A DNA stretch of 36,279 nt from positions 1-36,279 of the forward strand of contig JALHNK010000006.1 in assembly GCA_022843565.1 (NCBI GenBank). Reading direction: 5' to 3'. A model generated the notes under the pieces. That model did not search any database. It saw only the letters and a program-made list of their open reading frames with translations, and was not told where the DNA came from. Both the position numbers and the translations under genes were made by a program. The stretch is from Phycisphaerales bacterium. Lineage in GTDB: Bacteria; Planctomycetota; Phycisphaerae; Phycisphaerales; UBA1924. Of this stretch, positions 7,415 through 15,437 are shown piece after piece. Position 1 is the first letter of the stretch. The number at the start of each line of letters is the position of its first letter.

Positions 7415-8944
7415 TTGGCCCTTTTCGGCATTTTCGGCAAATCTGGCGGCGGTGACAAAGGCGGCGGACCGGGCGAGCCACCCAAGCCCTCGGGCGACGG
7501 CATGGAGTTCTCGCCCGAGAAGGCCAAGCGGTTCTTCGATCGAGCCCGCTCGGTCCACGATACCGGGCAGTACGAGTACGCGATCAGTCTGTGGCTGCAG
7601 GGGCTGCGGTTTGAGCCGAACAACCTCGACGCGATTCGTGGGTTCTTTGCGTCGTGCGATCAGTTCCGCGCCGGCGGGGCCACGAGCACGAGCAAGGAGA
7701 CAGCGTCGGCGGTCGCCGGGTCGTCGCCGGTTCACAAGTTCCTGGGGGCGTTGCTGGAGTGGGGGATCAACATCCGTGAGCCTCGCCCGGCGGTGAAGGT
7801 CGTGAGCTCGATCGCGACGTTGAACCTCCGCGATGTGGGCGAGCTGCTCGGCGCCAGCGCCCTGGGCGTGTGCATCAAGCACGATCGACCGCGCAAGGAC
7901 TGGTTTGTGACGCTGCTGGAGTCGTTCGTCAAGCTGGAGATGTTCGATCTGGCAGTGCAGGCTGGCGAGGTCGGCACGCGGCTGGATCCGTCGGACAACA
8001 AGCTCGCGGCGGATGTTCGCAATCTCAGCGCTCAGGCGACGATGCACAAGGGCGGCTACGAGAACACGGGCAAAGAGGGCGGGTATCGCCAGAACATCAA
8101 GGATGCCGAGAAGCAGCGTTTGCTCAACGAGGAGCGGTCGCTGGTCAAGACCGACGAGAGCCAGCAGAAGGCGATCCTCGCGGCGAAGGCGGAGTACGAG
8201 GCCAACCCTGCCGATCGGGTCGTGATCAAGAAGTACATCGGGGTGCTTTGGCAACGGCGTACGCCTGCGGACGTCACCACCGCGATCGAAGTCGCAGAAG
8301 CGGCGTACACGCAGACTCAGGAGTTTGCGTTTCGCAAGATCGCGGGGGACATCCGCCTGGACGTCGGGCGTAAAGAGGTGCAAAGGCTGAAGGTCGCGGC
8401 GGACGCAAATCCGTCGGACACCGGCGCGAAGGACGCGTATGTCCAGGCTGCGGACGTGCAGAACCGCTTGCACACCAGCGAGCTTGAGTTACAGGTGCAG
8501 GCGTATCCGACAAACCTCTTGCTGAAACTCGAACTGGGCAAGTGCTATCTGCGTGATCGCCAGCCTGAGAAGGCGATCGAGCAGCTTCAGAAAGCCAAGG
8601 ACGATCCGAAGCAGCGCTCCGCGGCCCTGGCGTGCCTGGGCATCGCGTTCCAAGAACTCGATTGGACGGAAGAGGCCACCGAAACGTTCAAGCAGGCGTT
8701 GGAACAGCACGCCGACGCGAACGACGAGGTCGGGCTGGAACTGCGGTACGGGCTGATGTCGAGCTTGCTGAAGCAAGCGGAGGGAACGCGGGATCTGAGC
8801 CGCGCTCTGGAGGCTGAGAAGATCGCTAGCGCGATTGCGATCCAGCAGATCGGGTATCGGGATATTCGGGCGAAGCGCGATCAGTTGAAGGCGTTGATCG
8901 CGCAGCTTCGGCAGACGGGCGGGGCGGCGGCGACGAACGCGTAA
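7415..8944 (+). CDS. Tetratricopeptide-repeat protein
   Basis: 509 residues, cytoplasmic, no signal peptide. It starts at TTG 7415 with AAGGAG at 7403-7408 and 6 bases spacing, one of the best ribosome sites in the window. After a Gly/Pro-rich opening (GKSGGGDKGGGPGEPP), a TPR-like helix pair is seen at about 30-65 (AKRFFDRARSVHDTGQYEYAISLWLQGLRFEPNN). A long helical middle with charged stretches follows (NIKDAEKQRLLNEERSLVKTDESQQKAILAAKAEYEANP), then clear TPRs at about 355-450 (LLLKLELGKCYLRDRQPEKAIEQLQKAKDD, AALACLGIAFQELDWTEEATETFKQALEQ). TPR proteins are usually assembly scaffolds; no catalytic motif is visible. The next gene, kdsB, is separated by an odd 6-base-period tract, so no firm functional link can be made. 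Confidence 0.85.
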   Translation: MALFGIFGKSGGGDKGGGPGEPPKPSGDGMEFSPEKAKRFFDRARSVHDTGQYEYAISLWLQGLRFEPNNLDAIRGFFASCDQFRAGGATSTSKETASAVAGSSPVHKFLGALLEWGINIREPRPAVKVVSSIATLNLRDVGELLGASALGVCIKHDRPRKDWFVTLLESFVKLEMFDLAVQAGEVGTRLDPSDNKLAADVRNLSAQATMHKGGYENTGKEGGYRQNIKDAEKQRLLNEERSLVKTDESQQKAILAAKAEYEANPADRVVIKKYIGVLWQRRTPADVTTAIEVAEAAYTQTQEFAFRKIAGDIRLDVGRKEVQRLKVAADANPSDTGAKDAYVQAADVQNRLHTSELELQVQAYPTNLLLKLELGKCYLRDRQPEKAIEQLQKAKDDPKQRSAALACLGIAFQELDWTEEATETFKQALEQHADANDEVGLELRYGLMSSLLKQAEGTRDLSRALEAEKIASAIAIQQIGYRDIRAKRDQLKALIAQLRQTGGAAATNA

Positions 8945-8948
8945 AGGC

Positions 8949-9026
8949 GAACATGAACCCGAAGCAGAACATGAACGCGAACATGAACACGAAACGGAAT
9001 GTGAGCGTGAACTTGAACGTGAAGAG
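8949..9026. repeat. Degenerate 6-bp tandem repeat, GAACNN consensus, 13 units
   Basis: From 8949 to 9026 the plus strand reads as consecutive hexamers, most beginning GAAC or GAA: GAACAT GAACCC GAAGCA, then GAACAT GAACGC GAACAT, GAACAC GAAACG GAATGT, GAGCGT GAACTT GAACGT, GAAGAG. It starts 4 bases after the TPR stop, in another frame, and ends 33 bases before kdsB. No terminator fold is obvious. Confidence 0.85.
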
Positions 9027-9059
9027 AGCGGTCTGCGGGAGTTCGTCAGTGAGCCTGTT

Positions 9060-9827
9060 GTGGGCGTGAGTGTGAGTTCCGCCGTGATCATTGTGCCCGC
9101 TCGGCTGGCCTCGACGAGGTTTCCGGGCAAGGTGCTGGCGTCGCGCACCGGCAAGCCGTTGGTGCAGCATGTGGTTGAGCGGGCGGCGATGGCCAAGTGC
9201 TGCCGGTTGGTCATTGTCGCGGCGGACGATGCTCAAATCGTCGAAGCGCTTCGCCCGTTCGGTACGCGAGTCGTGCTGACAAGCCCGGATCATGCCAACG
9301 GCACCAGCCGGCTGGCGGAGGCGGCGACGTTGCTGAACCTCGAGCCCGATGAGATCATCGTCAACGCGCAGGGCGACGAGCCGGAGATCGAGCCCGAGAC
9401 GATTGACGCCGCGGTGCGGGCGCTGCTCACGACGCCGGGCGCGGTGGTCGGCACGGTGGCGTGTCCGATCGCGTCTGACGCGGACTTCGGCAACCCAAAC
9501 ATCGTGAAGGTCGTGCGGCGTCTGGACTCCAGCGCCCTGTACTTCTCGCGCGGCGCGATCCCACACGATCGCGATCATCGCCGCGATCCCGAGAGCGCGG
9601 CGCTGCGTCATGTGGGCGTGTACGCGTATCGAAACGCGTTTTTGCAGCGGTACGCGCAGATGCCGTCAACTCCGCTGGAGCGGACCGAGCAGCTTGAGCA
9701 GCTTCGCGTGCTGGAGCACGGGCTGACGATCGGCGTGGGGCTCTGCGAGCCGGGGGCCGCGGGCGTTGACACGCCCGAGCAGTACGAGGCGTTTGTGCAG
9801 CGATGGAACGCTCGCGAGGGCCGCTAG
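9060..9827 (+). CDS. kdsB: 3-deoxy-manno-octulosonate cytidylyltransferase (CMP-Kdo synthetase)
   Basis: Activates Kdo with CTP to CMP-Kdo for lipid A-core assembly, which indicates an LPS-type outer membrane. 255 residues, normal for KdsB. It carries PARLASTRFPGK (13-24, nucleotide binding), VNAQGDEPEIEP (metal and CTP site), the FGNPNIVKVV segment, YFSRGAIPHDRD, HVGVYAYRNAFLQRY and a late ERTEQLEQLRVLEHG typical of the family. The start is uncertain: GTG at 9060 gives MGVSVSSAVIIVPAR, and in-frame GTG codons also occur at 9066, 9072 and 9084. No Shine-Dalgarno sequence is convincing. Confidence 0.93.
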   Translation: MGVSVSSAVIIVPARLASTRFPGKVLASRTGKPLVQHVVERAAMAKCCRLVIVAADDAQIVEALRPFGTRVVLTSPDHANGTSRLAEAATLLNLEPDEIIVNAQGDEPEIEPETIDAAVRALLTTPGAVVGTVACPIASDADFGNPNIVKVVRRLDSSALYFSRGAIPHDRDHRRDPESAALRHVGVYAYRNAFLQRYAQMPSTPLERTEQLEQLRVLEHGLTIGVGLCEPGAAGVDTPEQYEAFVQRWNAREGR

Positions 9828-9851
9828 CCGAACACGGTGCTGAGCACGCAA

Positions 9852-9925
9852 TACCCCGGGCAGGGCTCGAACCTGCGACCTGCGGTTTCGAAGACCGCCG
9901 CTCTATCCAACTGAGCTACCGGAGC
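9852..9925 (-). tRNA. tRNA-Arg, anticodon UCG
   Basis: A 74-base cloverleaf on the minus strand: acceptor GCTCCGG pairs with CCGGGGT (two G-U pairs), D-arm GCTC...GAGC, anticodon stem GCGGT/ACCGC around loop CTTCGAA (anticodon TCG), variable AGGTC, T-arm GCAGG TTCGAGC CCTGC. Discriminator base is A. CCA is not encoded. Confidence 0.95.
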
Positions 9926-9984
9926 GTGAATCGCGTCCGCCGAAGTTTAGCGAGCTGTGATCGTTGGCATGATGTTGTTCACCA

Positions 9985-10010
9985 ATCGAGGTCCCAGAGC
10001 GGACCTCGAT
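9985..10010 (-). terminator. Stem-loop after queF
   Basis: ATCGAGGTCC, loop CAGAGC, GGACCTCGAT: perfect 10-bp stem, 20 bases past the queF stop. No strong U-run follows on the minus strand, so it is either a weak intrinsic terminator or a 3'-end protecting hairpin. Confidence 0.5.
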
Positions 10011-10030
10011 GGCACGGTCGTGGGCGGACA

Positions 10031-10423
10031 TCACCGCCCGCGGAAGTGCGGGGGGACCTCGCCGTGGTCGGCGCGGATGACCGAGCGGATACCGCCGCGG
10101 CCTTTCCAGTCGGTGATGATCTGGAGCCACGCGGGCGAGAGCAGCGCGACGAGATCATCGCGCAGCCGGTTGCTGACGGCCTCGTAGTAGATGCCCTCGT
10201 TGCGGAACGACTGGTAGTAGAGCTTGAGGGATTTGAGCTCGACGCAGCCGCGGGCGCTGGCGGGCGTGCCAGCGGGCGCGGGCTGATAGCGGAGCGTGAT
10301 GGAGCCGAAGTCCGGCTGGCCGGTTTTCGGGCAGACGGAGGTGAACTCGTCGCTGACGTGCTCGATCACGAAGGGTGTACGAGAGGGCGTCTCGAAGGCT
10401 TCCAGAAGTGCGGGATTCGGCAT
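10031..10423 (-). CDS. queF: NADPH-dependent 7-cyano-7-deazaguanine reductase
   Basis: Reduces preQ0 to preQ1 in queuosine synthesis (tunnel-fold, unimodular class). 130 residues from the ATG at 10423. Catalytic C31 lies in SVCPKTGQPDFG, with D38 as proton donor, and the QueF family motif is ELKSLKLYYQSFRNEGIYYE (62-81), with the substrate Glu following. The frame opens further upstream to 10705, but that part overlaps the PilZ gene and does not look like QueF. TACCAT lies 5 bases before the ATG. No other queuosine gene is nearby. The length is a little under many QueF proteins, but the core is complete. Confidence 0.95.
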   Translation of the reverse strand: MPNPALLEAFETPSRTPFVIEHVSDEFTSVCPKTGQPDFGSITLRYQPAPAGTPASARGCVELKSLKLYYQSFRNEGIYYEAVSNRLRDDLVALLSPAWLQIITDWKGRGGIRSVIRADHGEVPPHFRGR

Positions 10424-10428
10424 CGCCG

Positions 10429-10434
10429 ATGGTA
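10429..10434 (-). promoter_or_regulatory. -10-like TACCAT, 5 nt before queF
   Basis: TACCAT on the minus strand with 5 bases to the ATG, the same hexamer and spacing as the SDR gene at 24754. Confidence 0.4.
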
Positions 10435-10455
10435 GCGTGCGCTCGGCCCGCGGCT

Positions 10456-11628
10456 TCAACTGGCCTTTCGCTCGGGCTCGCGGACGCGGACTCGCATAGC
10501 GATGCCGACCAGCGAGCGGACGGCGCGAGTCCAATCCGCCGGCACCTTGCCTCGTTCGAGGGCGATCACGGCCGCGTCGGCTGACGAGCCGAGGATCGGG
10601 AAGCCCAGGCCCTTGGCCGATCCGCGAACCTGCGAGCAGAGGCGTTTGAGAATCGCGACGTCCGCCGCGGTGATCGCAGCGTTGATCTTGGTGACGGTCT
10701 GACACAGTTCCTCGATGAACTCTGGTACGAAGGTGTACGCAGGATCGGTCGGGGCCAGCACGCTGTGGACGGGCCCGCCGGAGTCGGTGTCCGAGGCTTC
10801 CATGAGCATGAACTCTGCCAGGGCGCGGAGGAGCTGATCCTGGGTGAACGGCTTGCAGAGGTAGGCGCTGGCGCAGGCTTCGCGGGCTTCGGTGCGCGTC
10901 GCGACACGCCCGTCGCTGGTGGTCACGATGATGGGCATCTGGCCACCCTTGCTCCGCAGGGCCTCGATGAACTTCGTGCCGGGCATATCCGGCAGGTCGC
11001 TCTCGCAGAGGACGATATCAAAGCCCTCGTTACTGCGGGCCAGGGCCTGCTCGGCATTGTCAGCGTTGACGACGTTCAGATTCGTGTCCTTCAGGTAATG
11101 ACGGACGAGGCGACGATCCATCGATGAGTCGTCAACGTGAAGCACCGAGCCGCTGAGGCGATCAGGGCTGACGTGTTCCATCGTGAAGGCGCCGTCGAGC
11201 GGGTCCAGTTGCACGAAGTCGCGGATGTTCACCGGCTTGTCGAAGCCGATGCCGACCTCGTGGATCACGCCCTTGTAGTGGACGCAGCGCATGACCTTGC
11301 CGCGGGTGGGGTGGATGTTCCCCTCAAGGTCTGGCAGGTGGACGTTGCAGCGCGTGCCGGAGTGGATGTAGGACGAGTGGAGGATCCCCATGCCGGTCGT
11401 GGAGAGATTGCGGCAGGCGTAGTGGAGCGAGGAGCCAGCGCCGCCGGGTTGCTGCATCTCGACGAGCAGGCTCTGCTTGGCGAATGGCCAACGGATGAAC
11501 GCGCGGCGAGAGTTGGTCCCGGCCTTCTTCAGGTTCATCTCCTGATCCAGACGCATCAGGTCCACCGCAGAAATGCGCACGGTGTTGGTTGGCTCGCGCT
11601 TGGGCTCGGCGTTGGCGTTGGGCTTCAT
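10456..11628 (-). CDS. PilZ - pseudo-receiver - degenerate Hpt protein
   Basis: 390 residues, cytoplasmic. The ATG at 11628 (MKPNANAEPK) has GGAG 6 bases upstream. Domain 1 (about 38-145) is PilZ, with RRAFIR (41-46) and NLSTTG (74-79) matching the c-di-GMP motifs RxxxR and (D/N)xSxxG. Domain 2 (about 161-278) is a response-regulator receiver with the acidic pair DD (166-167), a TTSDG switch region and K259 in YLCKPF. The phosphoacceptor position, four residues before the Pro of DLP, is E209 rather than Asp. Domain 3 (about 300-365) resembles an Hpt bundle (VRGSAKGLG), but the phosphorylated His position is S332. The protein therefore looks able to bind c-di-GMP but not to take part in ordinary phosphorelay. 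The target is unknown; no diguanylate cyclase or pilus gene is in the window. Confidence 0.85.
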   Translation of the reverse strand: MKPNANAEPKREPTNTVRISAVDLMRLDQEMNLKKAGTNSRRAFIRWPFAKQSLLVEMQQPGGAGSSLHYACRNLSTTGMGILHSSYIHSGTRCNVHLPDLEGNIHPTRGKVMRCVHYKGVIHEVGIGFDKPVNIRDFVQLDPLDGAFTMEHVSPDRLSGSVLHVDDSSMDRRLVRHYLKDTNLNVVNADNAEQALARSNEGFDIVLCESDLPDMPGTKFIEALRSKGGQMPIIVTTSDGRVATRTEAREACASAYLCKPFTQDQLLRALAEFMLMEASDTDSGGPVHSVLAPTDPAYTFVPEFIEELCQTVTKINAAITAADVAILKRLCSQVRGSAKGLGFPILGSSADAAVIALERGKVPADWTRAVRSLVGIAMRVRVREPERKAS

Positions 11629-11811
11629 TGCTTCTCCGGCGGTGAACAGCATCCGTACACGCGTGGAATGGCACGCGGTTGCAGCGAGTGCTTTCGGCCT
11701 GTTGACGGTGCGTGGTGACATTCGCGCCGGTGCAAACGCCGGTCGCAACGGTTCGGCCTGCCACGCGAAGCACAGGCTGCCAGGATCGGGCTGCCGACGG
11801 GCTTCTCGGAC
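11629..11811. other. Intergenic region between the PilZ gene and pdeM, no feature seen
   Basis: 183 bases with no credible ORF, no clear terminator and no TANNNT at start spacing. It must hold the PilZ-gene promoter, but I cannot place it. Confidence 0.4.
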
Positions 11812-12561
11812 TTATGCGCCGCAGTTCCAGGCGATCACACCGACGGGTCCGCAAAGCAAGACACGATCGCCCGGCGCGGGCACGACTCGCGCGCCGCCGG
11901 TGAACGAGCCGAACGCCGGCAGGATCACGCCGCCTCGCGTCAGGTGAAAACACTTGGATCGCAGCCTCTCACCGGTGCCAGCGCCGAGTGACACCATCGG
12001 GTGAAGATGTCCGGCCATCCACGGACGTCGATCCGTCTCGGCCCCCTCGGCTCGCGGCGGAATGTGCCGCAGCGCGATGCCCGCGACCTCGAACGGCTCG
12101 TCGGCGCAGTCCATCTGCCAGTCTGCGGGCGGGTCGCCGGCGCGCTGGTCGTGGTTGCCGCGGATGAGCGTGATGCGAAGCGCGTCGTGGCTCTCGCACC
12201 GCCAGCGCCGGACTTCGTCCATGACTTCGGGCTGAAAGGACTCGCGGGCGTGCATGAGATCGCCGAGGATGTACAGGTGCTGCGCGTCGAGTCGCGAGAG
12301 TTCGAGCGAGAGTCGGGCCAGGTCACGCCGCGCGGTCTGGACGCACAGATCGGCGGGCACCGGCAGGCCGCCGGCGGACATCGTGCTGGCCTTGCCGAGG
12401 TGCAGATCCGCAACCAGCACCGCTCGCCGGGCGGGCCAGTGGAGAACACCGGAAGCGAACGCCACGAACGACTCGCCGGCGAGCGAGAACGCCGCCCCAT
12501 TGTCGCGCGCCAGCGCGGTGGGTTCGGTCAGAGGCAGCGGGCTGTGCGCGGCGGGCGTCAA
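11812..12561 (-). CDS. pdeM: PdeM-type metallophosphoesterase, ligase-associated DNA damage response protein
   Basis: Calcineurin-like phosphoesterase of the family found beside Lhr-type helicases. 249 residues if it begins at the TTG at 12561, which overlaps the helicase stop (TTGA). The metal-site motifs are ADLHLGK (D52, H54), LGDLMH (D101), RGNHDQ (N136, H137) and GHLHP (184-188). The frame is open back to 12723, but that part lies inside the helicase gene. The known family works with an Lhr-type helicase, a beta-CASP exonuclease and an ATP-dependent DNA ligase; only the helicase is here. End processing of damaged DNA is inferred from family and context. Confidence 0.88.
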   Translation of the reverse strand: MTPAAHSPLPLTEPTALARDNGAAFSLAGESFVAFASGVLHWPARRAVLVADLHLGKASTMSAGGLPVPADLCVQTARRDLARLSLELSRLDAQHLYILGDLMHARESFQPEVMDEVRRWRCESHDALRITLIRGNHDQRAGDPPADWQMDCADEPFEVAGIALRHIPPRAEGAETDRRPWMAGHLHPMVSLGAGTGERLRSKCFHLTRGGVILPAFGSFTGGARVVPAPGDRVLLCGPVGVIAWNCGA

Positions 12562-15437
12562 GATCGCAGGGTACTCCGCTGCGCGTCGGCTTCGAGTTGC
12601 TTGAGCATGCGTTGGACCCGATCCTCCCAGCTCTCGGTGGAGAGCTGCTGACGCATCGAGTCGGCCCAGAGCGGGAAGGCCAGAGGCGTGAGTCGGCCGG
12701 GACGCTGCACGCTCACATCCCAATCTCGGATTCGATCCAGCGCGTGCTGAAGCCGGGCATACTCAAGCTGGTTGTCCATCGCCTCACGCCTCGCTTGGAG
12801 GAGCAGGAGGTTGCCGGGATCGAACTCTTCAAAGACATCGAAGAAGAGCTCGCTGCTGGCCTGCATGTGGCGTGCGCTGGGGCCGCGCCCGGTACGGGCC
12901 ATCGAGCCGGGGAGCTGGGCGACGAGCAGGCCAGCGACGCGAGCGATCTCGCGAAAATGGCGGCGGGCGATCTGGCTGGCGTTGATGCACGCGATGAGGT
13001 CGTCCGAGAGATTCTCCGGCGAGAGCAGAGATCGCCAGGCGTGCTCGTCGAGGTCGATCGGCGTGGTGCTGACCAGCTCGAATCCGTAGTCATTCGCAGC
13101 GATGATCACAGTGCGAGGCGAGATCCTCGCAAGGCGGAACGCGACCAGCGCCGCGAGTCCCTCGTGGACGAGCCGGCCCTCCAGCGGGTAGATGAAGGCG
13201 TGGTGTCCGTCGCGCGTGGAGACCTCTTCGATCACGAGCTTCTGAGGTGTCGGCAGAGCGCTCCAGAGGCTCTGAAGCTCCAGAAGTGGGCCGGCACACT
13301 GCATCTCCGGCCCGCGGAGTTCGCCTCGGGCGCCTTCGGCGAATCGCTCGCGAACGCGATCGGCGAGTTGGGCGCTGAGGGCCATTCGTGCGCCCTGCCA
13401 GGAGCTCATGATGCCGCTTTTCTTGGCGGGTCGCACGGTGGCGGTCATCTCGCGAAGGCGGATAAGTTCGAGTCGGCGACCGGCGAAGACGAAGACGTCG
13501 CCGGGTTTCATCTTGCTGAGGAATCCCTCTTCGACGGTGCCGAGTGTTGCGCCGCGCTCGAACTTCACGAGGATCGCGTTCTCAGAAACGATAGTTCCGA
13601 TGCCCAGGCGGTGCTGGCGTGCGACGGTGTCGCTGGCCACGACCCATCGTCCGTCCTTGAGGATGATGCGGGCGAAGCGGTCGTACGCGCGAAGCGTCGC
13701 GCCGCCGCTGATGGAAAAGTCCATGACCGATCGCCACTGCTCGTTGCTGAGGTTGGCGAAGCCCCAGGTCGAGCGAACTTCGTTGAGCAGGTCGCCCTCA
13801 ACAAAGCCGCCGCCGCTGGCGCAGGTGACGATGTGCTGGCACAGGACGTCCAGCGCCAGTCGGATCGGCTCGCGCGACTCGATCTGGCCGAGGGCCACCG
13901 CGTCGCGCGCGGCTGCGAACTCGATGATCTCCAGCGTGTTCGTCGGCACGCACACAACGCGCGACGCCCGGCCCGGCTGATGACCGGATCGCCCGGCTCG
14001 CTGAAGCAGCCGCCCGACGCCCTTGGGGCTGCCGATCTGGATCACCTGATCCACCGGCGGAAAGTCCACGCCGAGGTCGAGGCTGCTGGTACACACGACG
14101 CACCGCACGCGCCCGGCCTTGATCATCGCTTCGATGCGTTGACGCAGGTCGCGGTCCACCGAGCCGTGGTGCAATGCCAGCGGGAGAACGCAGTCGAACG
14201 CGCCCTCGCCGATCGTCGCGTCCGCTGGCTCAGGCAATGTCACCGGCGGCGTGTCAGCACCCGCCGCCCCCGCTGGTCGGTGGTCGCTCGAAGATCCCAT
14301 CGCCATCGCGCCCAGGCGCAGCCACTCCGGTCGAGCCTTCAGGAGCGATTGATACCAGATCTCCGCCTGCCCGCGCGTGTTGCAGAACAGCAGCGAGCTG
14401 TTGGCCGATTCGATCGCGCCGATGACCGCCTCCAACTGCCGCAGGCCCAGGTGGCCCGCCCATGGGAATCGCTCGACGTTCGCCGGCAGCAGCGTGCGGA
14501 ACTCGTAGCGTTTCTCGCTCACGCCTCGGATGAGCAGCGGTGAGGGAGCGGCGGTCGTGCTGGTGCGCTCGCCCGCGACCGGAACGCCGACGAGCGCTTC
14601 GGCGGCGCGTTCGATGTTGCCGAGCGTGGCACTGACACCGAAGATGACGATGCCGGGGTTCCACGCGCGCAGGCGGCTGAGGGCCAGCTCGGTCTGCACG
14701 CCGCGCTTGGAGCCCAGCAACTCGTGCCATTCATCGACGACGACGAGTCGAACGCCCGAGAGCATCTCGCGCGCTCCGGCGTATGACAGCATGACGCTGA
14801 GGCTCTCGGGCGTCGTCACCATCGCACGCGGCGGTTTCTCCCGCTGGCGAGACTTCACCGAGCCCGCTGTGTCGCCGGTGCGCAGCTCGACCTTCCACTT
14901 CAGCCCGAGGCCATCACACGCCGCTTGCAATGAGCCGGCGGTGTCGGTCGCCAGCGCTCGCAAGGGCGTGAGCCACAGCGCACGCAGGCCGGGTGGCTCG
15001 GGCGCGGACGGCGTGCGTGTCGCATGAGGCGCGATGGCTGCGCTCTTCCCAGCCGGCGCAGCCAATGTGCCGCAGGCGGGCGAAAGGCCAGCTCGCTCGG
15101 CTTCATCTTCGATGAGCCCCATCCACGCCGCGAGCGTCTTGCCGGTGCCGGTGGGGGAGTGGATCAGGCCGCTGCGCCCGGCGGCGAAGGCACGCCATGC
15201 CTGCAACTGAAAGTCGAAGGGTGCCCAACCCCGCGAGGCGAACCATGCGCGCGTGTGCGGGAAGTCTGATGGTGCTGAATCGTGGGGCGCGGCGGTTTCG
15301 GGCCTGGGTTCTGACACTGGCCAGCGTGCGAGCTTGGCTTCACGAAGTTCGTCGTACAACGACGCGCCGTCGATTCCGACGCTCCGGCCTCGTGTTGCCC
15401 TTCGTTTTTGAGCCACCGGATCACCTGCGCGGGTCAC
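12558..15437 (-). CDS. Ligase-associated DEXH-box helicase, Lhr family
   Basis: Superfamily 2 DNA helicase of the Lhr type. 959 residues from a GTG at 15437 that overlaps the stop of the STAS gene (GTGA); a second in-frame GTG at 15416 has AGGTGAT before it and is also possible. Motif I is SPTGTGKT (94-101), motif II DEWH (235-238), motif III SATLGN (269-274). Motif IV lies at LLFCNTRGQAE, motif V at CTSSLDLGVDF and motif VI at LLQRAGRSGHQPG. The C-terminal Lhr core continues through FVFAGRRLEL and a long helical region. An Ala/Pro-rich insert interrupts the domain at about 115-150, and another Ala/Pro stretch lies between motifs IV and V. pdeM follows with an overlap, so the two form one unit. 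Confidence 0.92.
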   Translation of the reverse strand: MTRAGDPVAQKRRATRGRSVGIDGASLYDELREAKLARWPVSEPRPETAAPHDSAPSDFPHTRAWFASRGWAPFDFQLQAWRAFAAGRSGLIHSPTGTGKTLAAWMGLIEDEAERAGLSPACGTLAAPAGKSAAIAPHATRTPSAPEPPGLRALWLTPLRALATDTAGSLQAACDGLGLKWKVELRTGDTAGSVKSRQREKPPRAMVTTPESLSVMLSYAGAREMLSGVRLVVVDEWHELLGSKRGVQTELALSRLRAWNPGIVIFGVSATLGNIERAAEALVGVPVAGERTSTTAAPSPLLIRGVSEKRYEFRTLLPANVERFPWAGHLGLRQLEAVIGAIESANSSLLFCNTRGQAEIWYQSLLKARPEWLRLGAMAMGSSSDHRPAGAAGADTPPVTLPEPADATIGEGAFDCVLPLALHHGSVDRDLRQRIEAMIKAGRVRCVVCTSSLDLGVDFPPVDQVIQIGSPKGVGRLLQRAGRSGHQPGRASRVVCVPTNTLEIIEFAAARDAVALGQIESREPIRLALDVLCQHIVTCASGGGFVEGDLLNEVRSTWGFANLSNEQWRSVMDFSISGGATLRAYDRFARIILKDGRWVVASDTVARQHRLGIGTIVSENAILVKFERGATLGTVEEGFLSKMKPGDVFVFAGRRLELIRLREMTATVRPAKKSGIMSSWQGARMALSAQLADRVRERFAEGARGELRGPEMQCAGPLLELQSLWSALPTPQKLVIEEVSTRDGHHAFIYPLEGRLVHEGLAALVAFRLARISPRTVIIAANDYGFELVSTTPIDLDEHAWRSLLSPENLSDDLIACINASQIARRHFREIARVAGLLVAQLPGSMARTGRGPSARHMQASSELFFDVFEEFDPGNLLLLQARREAMDNQLEYARLQHALDRIRDWDVSVQRPGRLTPLAFPLWADSMRQQLSTESWEDRVQRMLKQLEADAQRSTLRS

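Noticed and set aside
12597-14543. Long plus-strand open frame (648 residues)
   Set aside because: It is antisense to the Lhr helicase, whose motifs are all on the minus strand. Its protein is rich in random Ala/Gly/Arg/Asp, as expected for a shadow frame in GC-rich DNA.
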